Assembly: GCA_019828595.1 (NCBI GenBank)
Contig: JAHQRK010000006.1
Location: forward strand, 1,178,001 to 1,242,000
Source: Aphanomyces cochlioides
Taxonomy: Eukaryota; Oomycota; Saprolegniomycetes; Saprolegniales; Verrucalvaceae
DNA length: 64,000 bases
Direction of reading: 5' to 3'
Part shown: piece after piece, positions 8,884 to 22,407 of the stretch
Numbering within the stretch: position 1 is the stretch's first letter
How the letters are laid out: each line of letters opens with the position of its first letter
Made by a program: the position numbers and the translations under genes
Notes under the pieces: generated by a model
The model's database searches: none
What the model was told of the DNA's origin: nothing
What the model saw: the letters and a program-made list of their open reading frames with translations, nothing else

Positions 8884-10729
8884 CTACTCTGGTCCGCATA
8901 AATTGCAACGGTGTTTATTTATACTTGAATAAAGTATACTGGATACATCTTGTACATATTGGAATTTGTATTGAATTGCAAGAACTAATGTGACAAGGGT
9001 GAAATTTTATTGTTTTTGACATTAAAATTCAAGGTACTTGATTGAGACAATTCAAAAAGTTTTGAGCGCTCGTCAAGATCGTAGAAGAGCATTCAACAGA
9101 GTACGAGCCCAGGTCCTTGATCTTGGAATCCTTTTGTAAATGGGGATTTTGAAATTGTTCCCACCAAATACTTCCATAGACGATTCCATCACTTTTTGTA
9201 AAGTGATAAACGACTTGGCTAATGTATCAACTGGTAACTCATGAAACGAAGTTTCTACAGCACCAACAAGCTCGTCGATGGAACGAGTTTGCTTTTGGTG
9301 CTGTAGACTTTGAATAGCATTAAAATAACCTAGATCCAGTACATTAAAGTCTGGACTATTTGGCGGTTGATTTGAAACTTGAATACAATTCACGCCATGC
9401 GCCCGCAACACGTCAATCGTCAAATTGTTGTGGGGCCCAGCGTTGTCTTGCTGAATGACGACTTCCCGCTGCAACATCATTCTTGGACACTTGGATAAAA
9501 TCGCTGGCACAACATTTTCCAGGACACATTTGTTGTACACGCGCGAATCCACAATCTGGGGTACTGTGGTCAGTGTACCCCTTGGTCTGTTTTTGCTGCT
9601 TCGAACAGCAGCCACTTGCTCGACAAAGGGCCAGACACCGAGTTTCCCGTCAAACAAACGCTTGAGGTGCGGGTCATAACGTGGGCGAGCCACGGCAACC
9701 AAGAACATAATCTTGGTAATGAATCGCTTGGACTGGACTGCACGCAAAGCCATTTCCTCGTCGTCGTATACGTAGAACTTCTTCTTTGTCTTGGTTAGAA
9801 AGAACCACTTCTCGTCAAGATGCACACGATCATGCATGTTGGCGAAGAAGTGGGTCCCATCCAACCGAGGCAAGAGGAAGCTCATCGCGAAACGCAGGCG
9901 CTTGATCTTGTTTTCTTCCGTCAATGCTGGCTTGGCATGGCTCGATCTTGCTTTAAGCTTCTTGGTTTCTTGCATGTGTCGTATGATTGTTGTCTTTGGA
10001 ATTCCAGTGTGAGTTGACAGTGATCTCAGTGTTTGCCGGTCTTCGTGAGGTACAGCCTTGATAGATGCCTCAATCTCCTCGTGTGTTCTCGTGCGTTGAA
10101 TCCCGGTATTCGCTAAATCAGTAAACCCGTTAAATTTTATTCTTGTGAAGATGAATATTATTAATACGAGCAATATAAATGTTCAGAGGTATTACCATGC
10201 ATTTTCGATGAAATGTCGGCGGCAAGGTCTCCGCGGAGAAGAGAGCTGCGTCCTTGCTTCCATAGGCGATATATTGTGGTTCGATGACATAGAAACCGAC
10301 GGGCAACATCAGATACCGCTCCGTATGGAAGGGTATTCCCTACCATCATCGCCAAGAGCATTTCAAATGCCGAGCGCCGTTCGTCCCTCGTCAAGTTTCC
10401 ATGCTCGCGTTCGAGAGCACCATCGATTCTTGAGTGGTGCAAACTAGACGAGGGCATTGCCGCTTAGTGTTTCTTCAAGTCGTGTTGATATCAGCTTATC
10501 AAATTGAGTTATGACGATGTAGCGAAACGATACGTTTAACGAGAACCAGTCCCTCAACTTTGTCGACACAGATCTCGCGTTCCACAAGGAATTGGAAAGC
10601 GCAAAAATAAGCCAATCAAAGGCGAGATCTTGTAGTTTTAAGCGAACCAATCACATTACACGAAAGAGGAGCTTTAGAAAAATCCCGCCAATTACAAACA
10701 ACCGTTGCAATTTATGCGGACCAGAGTAG
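8884..10729 (-). mobile_element. Tc1/mariner-like DNA transposon, complete ends
   Basis: 1846 bp bounded by perfect 28-base terminal inverted repeats (8884-8911 and 10702-10729) that begin CTACTCTGGTCCGC, each flanked by a TA (8882-8883 and 10730-10731), the target duplication of Tc1/mariner elements. It encodes one spliced transposase on the minus strand with no stop codon inside. Perfect repeats and an open transposase suggest recent insertion. The same terminal sequence bounds the 660-bp element at 43949-44608. Confidence 0.92.
9073..10457 (-). CDS. Tc1/mariner-type DDE transposase
   Basis: Two exons, 10457-10196 and 10112-9073, with an 83-nt intron (GTAATA...TTTAG), give 433 residues. 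The first exon carries a helix-turn-helix with a repressor-like arrangement (Val-Ala-Arg-Arg-Phe...Thr-Ile-Tyr-Arg-Leu-Trp). The second has another helical DNA-binding segment and the catalytic core: Leu-Asp-Glu-Lys-Trp, Gln-Gln-Asp-Asn-Ala-Gly-Pro-His, and Asn-Ser-Pro-Asp-Phe-Asn. The third acidic residue is Asp in that last motif, so it looks like a DDD-type catalytic triad. It would cut and paste the element within whose repeats it lies. No disabling mutation is seen. The N-terminal join is inferred from splice signals. Confidence 0.85.
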
Positions 10730-10739
10730 TAATACAGTA

Positions 10740-12580
10740 CAGACAACTCACACTTGGAGAACACGATTCGTCCACCAGACACGACTGTGTTCTTGGATTC
10801 GAATCTGACTTTGCGGACAGTACAGTACATCTACATTATGATATGCCATGCAGTAGAAACAACTACTGGAGAGAGAAGAAGTCTGTTATACGTTGTTGGC
10901 GCATGCTTCCGAGCAGTTGTTGTCGAACACTTTCCGTCAATTTATGCAGCCCAGGTGCATCAATATTGTGGACAAAAGTATAAGTCGCAAGTTGAACAAC
11001 CGCATTCAAAGCTTCTCGATGAGTCATGGGCATGTTTTCACTCTCGTCATTGTCATCGTCATCTTCATGGCACTCGTTTGTGCCGACGAAAACTTCCGCT
11101 TCTGGCTCCCATTCATCCACATCATCGTCGCAAGCCAAGTATTCTTCGGCGTCCACGCTGTCTGACAAAGACAGCTTTTGCATGAGACTTGCAAGGGGTG
11201 TAAGATCAAGGGGCTTCCTCGGCTCATCATTCTGCTTTAGTATACAAACCGTAGGAGCTGGCACTATTCCCGTGTGTGCCCAGCAGTGTCAAATTGTTGA
11301 TCGCGTCACCTCAGACCAAGCTCTCACAACCATGTTAATTGAGCTTAAGACATCCAGCTTCTTGTCTTCGTTTCCGACGGACAGTTGATCGAGCAGCCAT
11401 TGAACAAAGTGTGTCTTGTATTTCAGCTTGAAATTGCGAATGATGCCCGCATCCATAGGTTGAATATACGCCGTCGTGTTGGGAGGAAGAAATTTGACAA
11501 CAACATTGGATAGCTCAAGGTCCACATGGGTAGGAGCATTATCAACAAGGAGCAGCACTTTTCGTCCACACATTTTCAGATTGAATGACTTCAACTAATC
11601 TGTAAAGACGACAGCAGTCATCCAGGCTTTACTGTTGGCAAAGTAATGCACAGGAATCTTAGAAACATTGCAGCCCTTGAAGCAACGTGGGTTCAAATGC
11701 TTATTGATAACAATGGGATTCATTTTCTCTGAACCGTCCATATTGGCACACAGACCGATTGAAATCCTAGATTTGTCCTTCTTCTTTCCACTGATCGGCA
11801 TTGTTGCAAGAGCACGTGATGGCAACATTCGGAAGAAAAGCCCCGTCTCGTCCATGTTAAAGACATTTTGAGGCTCGTATTGGTCAAGCAAAATCTGTAG
11901 CTCCTGTCGCTGCTTATCCAGTTCAGCAACGTCAACCGATTCGGCTTCTCCATGCAAACGGTATGAACGGATGCCATGTCGAGTTTTGAATCTTGAAACC
12001 CAAGATAACGATACAGATGCAGTGACTCCAGAAGCTGCAAGAAGTTGATTAGCTTTGGTGTATAAGACAAAGTCTGTCAACGCAGTCTTGGCTTGACTAT
12101 CAAGGACAAACTTGTAGAGCTCTTCCTCCATGGCTAGGAAGCGCCCTTTCTGATGGCGTTTAGCGTCAGGTGTAAGTGTTTCTGGCAAATCCTCGCTGAT
12201 AATCTTGCTCATAGTTGAGCGTCCAACTCGGCAACCAAACGTTTTCCAAGCCCATTGGCGCAAGTCTTCTTGAGTCAGTTTTGGGTTCTGAAGCTTGTGA
12301 TTCTTGATTTGCTTCTTCTGTGCTAACGAAAGATGCGTCCTGGGTTCCATTCTTCGTTTGTATGATGACTTTCAGCGGCCAGAAGCAAGCGAAAAGCCGC
12401 AAATGTTCTTCAGTTGATTGAAATGGAATGCCACTGAGTGTTCTTATGTTCTTCAGTCCGTCAAATGTACACCAGTGAAATTATACTTGTTTTTTTGTAT
12501 TGGCATTTTCGTCCAACTAAATTGCCTCCTTAAAGTGTAATTGTTCTACAAGTGGGAGTCACTCAACCGTGAGTTGTCTG
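10740..12580 (-). mobile_element. pogo/Tigger-like DNA transposon, TIRs intact
   Basis: 1841 bp bounded by 12-base inverted repeats CAGACAACTCAC (10740-10751) and its complement (12569-12580), each next to a TA (10738-10739, 12581-12582). It holds a CENP-B/Tigger transposase gene that now has two in-frame stops, so the element cannot move alone. Its left TA is six bases from the right TA of the Tc1-like element. Confidence 0.88.
10863..12350 (-). pseudogene. pogo/Tigger (CENP-B family) transposase, two nonsense codons
   Basis: One frame runs from 12350 to 10863 apart from TAG at 11595-11597 and TGA at 11289-11291. Without them the product would be about 495 residues. Domain order: CENP-B N-terminal helix-turn-helix (residues 1-60), second CENPB-type DNA-binding domain (about 80-150), DDE superfamily endonuclease domain with Asn-Met-Asp-Glu-Thr-Gly, Val-Asp-Asn-Ala-Pro-Thr-His and Pro-Pro-Asn-Thr-Thr. 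An acidic C-terminal region follows. Both stops are single-base changes in otherwise good coding sequence, so inactivation is recent, or the stops are read through. The upstream frame to 12402 has no clear function. Confidence 0.88.
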
Positions 12581-12582
12581 TA

Positions 12583-13754
12583 TTTCAAAGGTTTCTCCAG
12601 CTCTATTGCATTATGGTCAACGCCTGAAGACATGCAGCTTCGTCCACTCCTTGCGCATTCGTATTGCCCATTTGTTGTGGATGTCGTAGAGGATTTTAAC
12701 ATTGGCTCTATCGCATGAGACTACTCGATGCAAAGTCACTTTAAAAGCGATTTTGAAGCGTCATAAAACTCAAAATACTTTATTTTTGCGTGCAGGTCAA
12801 AGATCAAGCGTTCCACTAATGCGGAACGGAGTAGTAAGAAATAGGATACGGTACTTGCAATGGACGGAGCAAATGGGAGGGAAAACACACATTGGGAAAT
12901 CACTAATAAAATCGATATCAAGTTCCTTCGTAAACAAGTAGGCTAAACGCCCTGCGTACATCCCTGAGGGATGATTCACAATGATTGCGTTTAGTCTGCT
13001 CATAATATTAGTTTCAATACTTTATAAATTTATAGCAAATCTAAATATCATATCTCATATTATATAGATTTAAGACGTTCAGGAAGATCGAGAATGCTGG
13101 TCATATTGTGTCTCTAGAAAAAAACTAGAATCTTGCAAAGAAAATATCGACGCAGCCATTTTGACGCAAAAATGACGCAATACAAACTTCAAATGAAATG
13201 AAATTGAATGCTTCGAACATGTTTTCAAACATTTAAAACGATTGAAATTACACTATTTAACGTTCATGATCGAGAAAATGCTTGCGTAAACATTAAATAG
13301 TGTATGCGTCAATTAATTGAAACATTTTCGAAACATCTCAAAACTCCAGTTTTGGACCCAAACGCAATATTGCAGCATGATATTTTTTCTGGGGCTCTGG
13401 ATATTTCCAAATTCGAGGTTTCTTTGTGTCTTGGGATTCATCAAATGCGATAGCTTTCATTTTCTCTCATAGAACTTCTTATAAAGCGCGAACCACAGCA
13501 TCGTATCGCGTCAAGGCGTTAGTTTTTGATGGTGTATTTTTGTCTTGATGTCGAGTTCTCTCCATCGTGAAACAAGAAAACGATTTGAACTGGCCATCAT
13601 ATTTGATTGGCTGAAATGTTACAATAAGATTATTTTAGCCAATCAAAATTTGTTATTTTTATTTGTAATTGCTTCATAGCCAAACTGACCCATTTTTTCG
13701 AAGTATTGGGAAGGAAGTTCTTTGCCTCATTGTCCCGACTTGCGACTCGTTGCG
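12583..13754. other. AT-rich spacer without recognisable genes
   Basis: About 1.17 kb between the pogo element and the RING-Tubby gene. Open frames are short and unconvincing. It holds an inverted repeat at 13249-13304. The promoter of the downstream gene must be in the last few hundred bases. At about 12822-12840 there is a sequence loosely like the Tc1 terminal repeat (TGCGGAACGGAGTAGTA), perhaps an old remnant. Confidence 0.45.
13249..13304. repeat. Short inverted repeat / hairpin
   Basis: TACACTATTTAACGTT at 13249-13264 pairs with its near-perfect complement at 13289-13304 around a loop of about 24 bases. It sits in AT-rich DNA with other degenerate palindromes (13,190-13,340). It may be the core of a small foldback element or a transcription end structure. 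Confidence 0.55.
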
Positions 13755-15250
13755 ATGGAGAACCCCGTCTTCCTTCCTGATGATGTACAGGTTTCTATGG
13801 TCGTTGTACCTACGCCTTTAGCTACAAACAACGCGGATGAAAGTCTAAGAAGCTCGCTAAATGTATCGCGAGGTGCGACTGCGGCGCCGTTTGCGCCAAC
13901 GTCGCCATCGCCACGCACTGCTCGCGTGCTTCGAGATCTTGAAGAAGAATCCATTCGATCTATTAATCATTCTCCAAGGCCCCAGCGCTGGAAGTCGAAT
14001 GTTGCAGCTGCAGCAGCCGTTCACAATTCGCCCCGTAACAAACCGAACGCCGTCCTTGCTAGCCCAGCACCAGCACTACCCGTAGCCGCGGAAGAAAATA
14101 CTTGTCTAATTTGCATGGACGACTTCTCGGAGCGGAGGCGACCGTATCCGCTGCCCTGTATTGGCTCATGCAACGGTGCGATGGTTCACTACCGATGCAT
14201 CATGGCATGGTTGGGCCAATCCGCCAGTTGTCCATTGTGCCGAGGTCCATGCGACGCTCTTGCGATGGAACCCATGACGCCGCTTGACTTTGCCAGTATG
14301 AGGGGATTCGATTCAATTTCTTACATTTTCTAGACGTGGAAGCCATGGTAATGCGTCCCGTGCCTGTCGACGCTGGCATCATCCGCTGCTATGTCAAGCA
14401 AGTCAACCGCGGGCTTTTCAACTCGTATGGATATGAATTGTACGTCCAAGGACGCATCGGCACGGACGAAAGTGACCGCTTTTTGCTCGCGTCGAAAAAA
14501 CAAATGCGCAAGAACATGACTGGCAACTACAGTATTTATACCACCGTCACATGCGACGAATCGTCCCGTGTCGGTCGCATGGGATCGAATTTTCTTGGCA
14601 CAGTCTTTACCATGTATGACAACGGCCGTGATCCTCAGAAGGTACCTCTTCCCCGTCGAAAGGTGTAGATATTCATTGCCTTACGTCGACAGATTGCAAA
14701 AATCCACAATGCCGCTGGTCCTAATGACCTTCCGCTTGGCCCTGGTGACAATGCGCTTCAAATCCGCGAAGAATTAGGCTGCTGCACCTACGAAGCCAAT
14801 CGAACAAGTGTCGGTCCTCGCAAGATGCGGGTTTGTATTCCAGACGTCGACGAAGCTGGACGCCACTCCAAGATTGTGCGGCCGATGAGTCAGCGCGAAC
14901 GTATTGTGAGTCGAATGGCGTCGGGAAATCTTACAGTACGTTGCTTTCTCCATCGCAGACTTGGTTAACATTTCATGTGCGTGTAGGATTTGGTCAAGTT
15001 TGTCAACCGTGAGCCTGTCTTCCGGGAAGATTTGGGTGCCTACTGCTTGGATTTTGGAGGCCGTGTGTCGATGGCGTCCGTGAAGAACTTTCAGTTGATT
15101 TCAGCAGAGGATCCCGGGATGGGCAATGTGCTTCAGTTTGGCCGTGTCGCCGACGACATGTTTACGATGGATTTCCAATGGCCTCTCTCTCCATTTCAAG
15201 CATTTGCAATCTGTTTGAGCAGTTGTGACACCAAACTTGCATGCGTTTAA
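13755..15250 (+). CDS. RING-variant finger plus C-terminal Tubby domain protein
   Basis: Four exons: 13755-14295, 14334-14641, 14693-14935, 14987-15250 (introns 38, 51, 51 nt), 451 residues. The first ~110 residues are disordered Ser/Pro/Ala-rich. A Cys-rich C4HC3 RING-variant finger follows (about 116-165: Cys-Leu-Ile-Cys...Cys...Cys...His-Tyr-Arg-Cys...Cys-Pro-Leu-Cys). The rest is a Tubby domain: Gly-Pro-Arg-Lys-Met near the middle of the third exon and the diagnostic C-terminus Phe-Gln-Ala-Phe...Lys-Leu-Ala-Cys. Tubby domains bind phosphoinositides; RING-variant domains are E3 ubiquitin ligase modules. The combination suggests a membrane-recruited ubiquitin ligase (inference). It ends 7 bp from the convergent IP5 2-kinase gene. 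Confidence 0.87.
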
Positions 15251-15257
15251 CATTCAG

Positions 15258-16514
15258 CTAACGATTTATTCCTCTATCTTGACAAGGCTGCCACGTTAAA
15301 TCTCGCGCGTGAGTGAGGATGGCTTGATCGAGCTTGTAGTAGCTCTCTATTCGTTTGTGGGCTTTGATGTCGATGTCGACTATCCCGACGACGCAACAAT
15401 ATCGTTCGTTCGCATATTCGATCGTATGTTCAAATGGAGTCCATTTGGTTTCTTCCGCGGCGCCATGGCAAATCGTGACCAACAACGAGCAATCTTTGTA
15501 CGTCGTGGCCACGTGAAATTCTTCCAGAATCGAGTTGTACAATGCGCGGAAGTCGTCGATTGTTAGATTCGTCCATGGAGCTTTGGTCAAGCCAGCAAGG
15601 ACAGCATGATCCATGCCGGAATTGATTTCACACCGCAGATTGGCACTCAAGTCTAAACTCGCCAGCCAAGTTCCCAAGTTGGTAGCGTTGTTTATCGTGT
15701 CTGGTATGATGTCAACCAGCTGGGAGAGTGCCCAGACGCCTTCAATGTCCAAGTGGTCTTTAGCGTGCATTGTCTTGAGATCGTCGAGAACGCTGGAGTG
15801 ACTGTGGAGCAGTTGTGATAAGACCTCCAAGTGGCTGGCAGTTGGTGGCAAATGGCTCAACACGCGAAAATTATTTTGAGGCGTTCGGTGAAGCGATTGA
15901 ATTGCATGAGAGACGCGCCGTTTATCCTTGGAGAAGAGCGCCAATGGGCAGTATTGACTCAAGTCCGACACTTTGCCTTCAGCATGTTTCAGTCGCTGAT
16001 GCATGCAGAATCGACACACGCGCTTCTTGAGTTGATGCACATTTCGCGCTCCAGGCAACACGCCAGCTTTCGGTTTGATTTCAAGGCAAACTGACGTCTC
16101 GCGGAACATGTCTGGCAGAAGCATGACTTGAAGCATACTTGTGTCCAATGCGGTATCTTGTCGATGAGAAGGTCGAGTACTAGCCAGGAGGTGGTCATTC
16201 AGCTCAACGAGGAATTCTCTCGTGACAACTATAGCTCTGGCCACTTGGACATAGCCCTCTTTGGATCCGCAAGGTAGGTGTCGATTTGCAAAGGCGACAA
16301 TTTCATTTGGCTTGGCTCCACGAACGCCAGCTTTTCGTACTCGTAATACACATCCTTGGAAGGTTGATTGGCCAGCACTAGCGTACGAGAAGACCACATT
16401 CGCGCCACCTTCTGCCATATACTTCCATTCTGAGGCTCTCAACGGTGGAAGCTCATCGTGGAGGAGCGAGCCTGTCGACTGTGTCGATGCGTTTGGTGCA
16501 CGTGCGATGAACAT
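15258..16514 (-). CDS. IPK1: Inositol-pentakisphosphate 2-kinase
   Basis: 418 residues from the ATG at 16514. The frame is open without a stop to 16904, but that extension shows no conserved sequence. It converts Ins(1,3,4,5,6)P5 to InsP6 (phytate) with ATP. Family motifs: Glu-Trp-Lys-Tyr-Met-Ala-Glu-Gly-Gly-Ala-Asn near residue 29 (nucleotide-binding loop), Glu-Ile-Lys-Pro-Lys-Ala-Gly in the middle, Arg-Phe-Cys-Met-His-Gln shortly after, and a late Val-Asp-Ile-Asp-Ile-Lys resembling the catalytic Asp segment. Length is within the range of eukaryotic IPK1. No introns are needed. The true start could be 16544 or elsewhere upstream. Confidence 0.82.
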   Translation of the reverse strand: MFIARAPNASTQSTGSLLHDELPPLRASEWKYMAEGGANVVFSYASAGQSTFQGCVLRVRKAGVRGAKPNEIVAFANRHLPCGSKEGYVQVARAIVVTREFLVELNDHLLASTRPSHRQDTALDTSMLQVMLLPDMFRETSVCLEIKPKAGVLPGARNVHQLKKRVCRFCMHQRLKHAEGKVSDLSQYCPLALFSKDKRRVSHAIQSLHRTPQNNFRVLSHLPPTASHLEVLSQLLHSHSSVLDDLKTMHAKDHLDIEGVWALSQLVDIIPDTINNATNLGTWLASLDLSANLRCEINSGMDHAVLAGLTKAPWTNLTIDDFRALYNSILEEFHVATTYKDCSLLVTICHGAAEETKWTPFEHTIEYANERYCCVVGIVDIDIKAHKRIESYYKLDQAILTHARDLTWQPCQDRGINR

Positions 16515-17540
16515 GCAACCAAATAAATCATCCGGATAATACATTCTTATCCGAAGACGGTGGCATTCCGGATAAGGATAATTCCGCCAGAAGTTTCCGG
16601 ATAAAAAGTTTGTATCCGTATGTGTAGTTTGACGTTTACTGTGAGCAACTGCATGATGGATATGCTGATGTTCATGCTGGCGAACCCACAATTCCATTCC
16701 AACTTGGGGGCCACTGTGTACTGCAAATGGAAGGCAAACCCAGTTCGAGAAGTTCGTCGAGGCTTTCTTTTGCGACCCCCAAGAGTTTCCTCTGAGTTTT
16801 CTCCTCTGACAGTCGACGGCGTCCAACTGTAGCATTCCGCGAAGCCAAGAACGTTCCAGGAACGTGGCGCACAGGCGAACGTTTGGACGAAACTCAAGAT
16901 TCAAACCGCATTCCGCTCGATAGAATAGCTCAGATCACTGTTGTAGTCAAAGGGATACGACAATCAAGCTCTGATTTCCCCCGGCTTTGGTCGTCCATGT
17001 TCGCTGTCGTTCACTTGTCATGAAGTTTGAAGCCAGGCACCCAACGCACAGCCCTCGCAGCTTGTTGTGGATGCACAAACCCACGAAGAAGTAAACTTCG
17101 ATGACGCCTCCATTTCGGCGTGTCAGTTGTATTCCAACTGTGTGTTAAGGCAATTAGCACACGCCAACATTTCTTGATAAACTAACTAGCCAGTTGTTGC
17201 CCCTCTCCCCCCCAGTGCGATCCTACACCTTGCCCTCTGATACAATTCCGTAGCAATAGAGACTGAGGCATGAATCAAGAGCGCATGGCCGCCCCCCAGA
17301 CAATGCCCCTCGTTGTAGCCCTCGCTCTTCATGTCGTAAGATGGACTTTCGTCGTTTGCTTGTCGATTGATGGATCTTTTGTCCACTGGATTGTTGAAAG
17401 AAAACTTGCTATTTTTTCAAGCGTGTCGCACAATTGGTTGGGTGTACAAGTAACACTTGAATGTTGTCACGTCTCCAGTGACAGCACTCTGTACCGCCGC
17501 CATTGCAACATTTTATACCGACGGACATTTCAACACAACC
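16515..17540. other. Divergent spacer between IPK1 and the WRKY19-like gene
   Basis: About 1 kb. It must hold both promoters. A minus-strand frame runs through the first 390 bases (extension of IPK1) but looks non-coding. A run of eight C occurs near 17210. No tRNA, repeat or clear motif is seen. Confidence 0.4.
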
Positions 17541-18461
17541 ATGGTTCCAACCAGGCCGTGCACCTTTAGCGGATGCGATCGGCCATCCCAGCCAGACTCG
17601 GACAAATGCTACAGCCACCGCACGCGAAAGCAGTGCTGTGTTGTCGGGTGCACCAACGTTGTCTATGCTCGTCAATTGTGTGTCCGCCACGGTGGCAAGA
17701 AGCAGTGTCTCGTGGACGGATGCCTCGCTTCCGCCCAAGGTGGTGAACTCTGTGCAGCGCATGGGGGTGAAGCTATCAAGAGGTTTTGCCGCGTCGAAGG
17801 TTGTGAAAGACAATCCCATGCCAAGCGCCTCTGTGTACACCACGGAGGTGGACGGCTTTGCCAGTACAGTGGCTGTTCACACCATGCTCGCAGCGGCGGG
17901 TTCTGCCACAAGCACAAGTTTGCACGGCAAACGTCGCCCGTGCACATCAAAATGCAGCCTCCAACGCCAAAGCTGAGCCCACCACAACCGATTGCCCGGC
18001 CAAGCATTGCACCAGTGACAGCTTCCAAGTACAAAGAGTGGTGGAGCCTCACACAGAACATCCTCCAGCAAGAATACCCGTGGCTGAAAAGAGAGCCGCC
18101 AGTCAATCCAGCGCCGCCAACGTTAGACCCTCAAGTCTGTCTGCAAATGACCCAAGCTGTGCTCATGACGCCAGCAATGCGTCGCCTCTTCAGCGAGCAT
18201 CCTGTTGTCGCCCCAGCACTGCAGAGACTAGTCGACAAAGCTGTCGAGACCGATGTGGGCAACCTTGCAGAGCTTCTAGCAGAGCCAAAGGCCCCAGAAG
18301 TCACGCACCCATCAGACGATTTGCTCGACGGTGGGCTCGACCAGCTTCTGCACCACCTGCCACTGCCACATCCGCCCCGCTCTCCTCCACACGTGACTGA
18401 TCCGCTCGAGGAGTTCACGTCGACGTCATTTCTTCACGACTTGACCGACTTTTCCCATTGA
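17541..18461 (+). CDS. WRKY19-like Cys/His-repeat protein
   Basis: 306 residues from ATG 17541; the frame is open upstream to 17457 without an ATG. The N-terminal half has five tandem units of about 25-30 residues with the pattern Cys-x3-Gly-Cys...Leu-Cys-x2-His-Gly-Gly. These are the zinc-ligand-like repeats found in the large 'WRKY transcription factor 19-like' families of oomycetes and some plants. The C-terminal half is Pro-rich, then helical, ending acidic. No WRKY core (WRKYGQK) is visible, so DNA binding is not shown. It probably binds zinc; the role is unknown. It ends 24 bp from the convergent alanyl-tRNA synthetase gene. Confidence 0.75.
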   Translation: MVPTRPCTFSGCDRPSQPDSDKCYSHRTRKQCCVVGCTNVVYARQLCVRHGGKKQCLVDGCLASAQGGELCAAHGGEAIKRFCRVEGCERQSHAKRLCVHHGGGRLCQYSGCSHHARSGGFCHKHKFARQTSPVHIKMQPPTPKLSPPQPIARPSIAPVTASKYKEWWSLTQNILQQEYPWLKREPPVNPAPPTLDPQVCLQMTQAVLMTPAMRRLFSEHPVVAPALQRLVDKAVETDVGNLAELLAEPKAPEVTHPSDDLLDGGLDQLLHHLPLPHPPRSPPHVTDPLEEFTSTSFLHDLTDFSH

Positions 18462-18485
18462 TGTCCCATATTTGTCGTGTTAATT

Positions 18486-21303
<2,818 letters not shown>

Positions 21304-21442
21304 GAGTTGCTCAACTGCTCCAGTGGCTCCAACTCAACCTTTCGTCGCCGGATACATGCCGGATACGACAAATTTGAGATGGACTTTCGGGGTTTAAGGG
21401 TGAAGGGTTTTATAGGGTTTTAGTGCACAAGGGGTGAAGGGG
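21304..21442. other. Short spacer between two minus-strand genes
   Basis: 139 bases between the methyltransferase stop (21443) and the synthetase start (21303). It contains a short near-repeat (GGGTTTAAGGGTGAAGGGTT followed by a similar GGGTTTTAGTGC...GGGGTGAAGGGGTT) and must act both as terminator and promoter. Confidence 0.35.
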
Positions 21443-22407
21443 TTACAATTTGGTAATTGCATAGAGAAATTCAATTTTCGTCTTGCTCGAGTTGAAAACT
21501 GCTTGGACTTGAAATGTCTTGATGAGATGAACTGTGCACGGAAAGAGCGCTTGGATTGTGTCAAAGAAGGCCAAGTCGCGGTCCTCCACGCCTGGAACAT
21601 GGTGGCTAAAGCAAATATATGCAGTGCCACCAGGAGGCAAGCACTCGTTGATAGATTTCGCCAGGTTGTTGTGCTAACCGTGTCAGTGAGATGTGGTGGC
21701 TTTCATTGGAAATGTACCTCACGATGCATCCAGAGACACTCGGCAACAATAGCCACATCAAACCCAGTGATTTTGCCGTTTTCTTCAGTGTGGGATAGAA
21801 GGGCGGTCGTGTCGGAGCCCCACAAATGACCTTGGACGACAGGCGTTCCATTGAGCAATGGGCGATTTCGCTCCACGTTGTCGCGCATGTTTTGCAACAG
21901 AATGTCCGCTGGATAGTCTACGCAGATAGCATGAGCTTTACTTTAATTTCGACGGGGATAACCTGTCATGACGGCAACTTTGGCACCAAAATGCAATGCG
22001 ACCAATGATGGAAGCGCTCTAAACATGAATTAATTGACATGTGAATAAGTCAGAGCACGTACGAGGCTGCGCCAAACTCAACGACCTTCCTGCCACGCAC
22101 TAACGTTGGATCTTCAGCGAAAAACTCGGCAAGACATGTCTACGAGCTATTGAGCCATACGCCAGCCAGACTACAAACTTACAGCTCCATTCCAAATGTG
22201 GTAAGCAAAGAGCGTGCCAGGCGCTTGGCCATCATCAGGCGCGACACTGATACGCATCACGAGCGCCTTGTCTTTGCCAATTTCAATCGCCTGGACGTAG
22301 TCGACTTGGTCGTCGTCATCGTCACTGTGATGGAGCAAAGCTGCCAACGCGTCCATCCTGCCACTTTCCTTTGCACCAATCGGACACTTTGGCGAAACAC
22401 GCACCAT
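21443..22407 (-). CDS. EFM7: EFM7/NNT1-like protein N-methyltransferase
   Basis: Five exons: 22407-22183, 22139-22063, 22018-21963, 21917-21718, 21673-21443, all introns 43-45 nt, giving 262 residues. It is a class I SAM-dependent methyltransferase of the Methyltransf_16 group: a start-side His-Ile-Trp-Asn-Gly, then Val-Val-Glu-Phe-Gly-Ala-Ala-Ser-Ala-Leu-Pro (SAM-binding loop), Thr-Asp-Tyr-Pro (acidic loop end), and Leu-Trp-Gly. In yeast this group (Efm7, formerly Nnt1) methylates the N-terminus and an adjacent lysine of elongation factor 1-alpha, and the length matches. Substrate assignment is by family resemblance only. Confidence 0.82.

Noticed and set aside
16515..16904. N-terminal extension of the IP5 2-kinase
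   Set aside because: Open by chance; no conserved residues, and the family's first motif starts near residue 29 of the shorter form.
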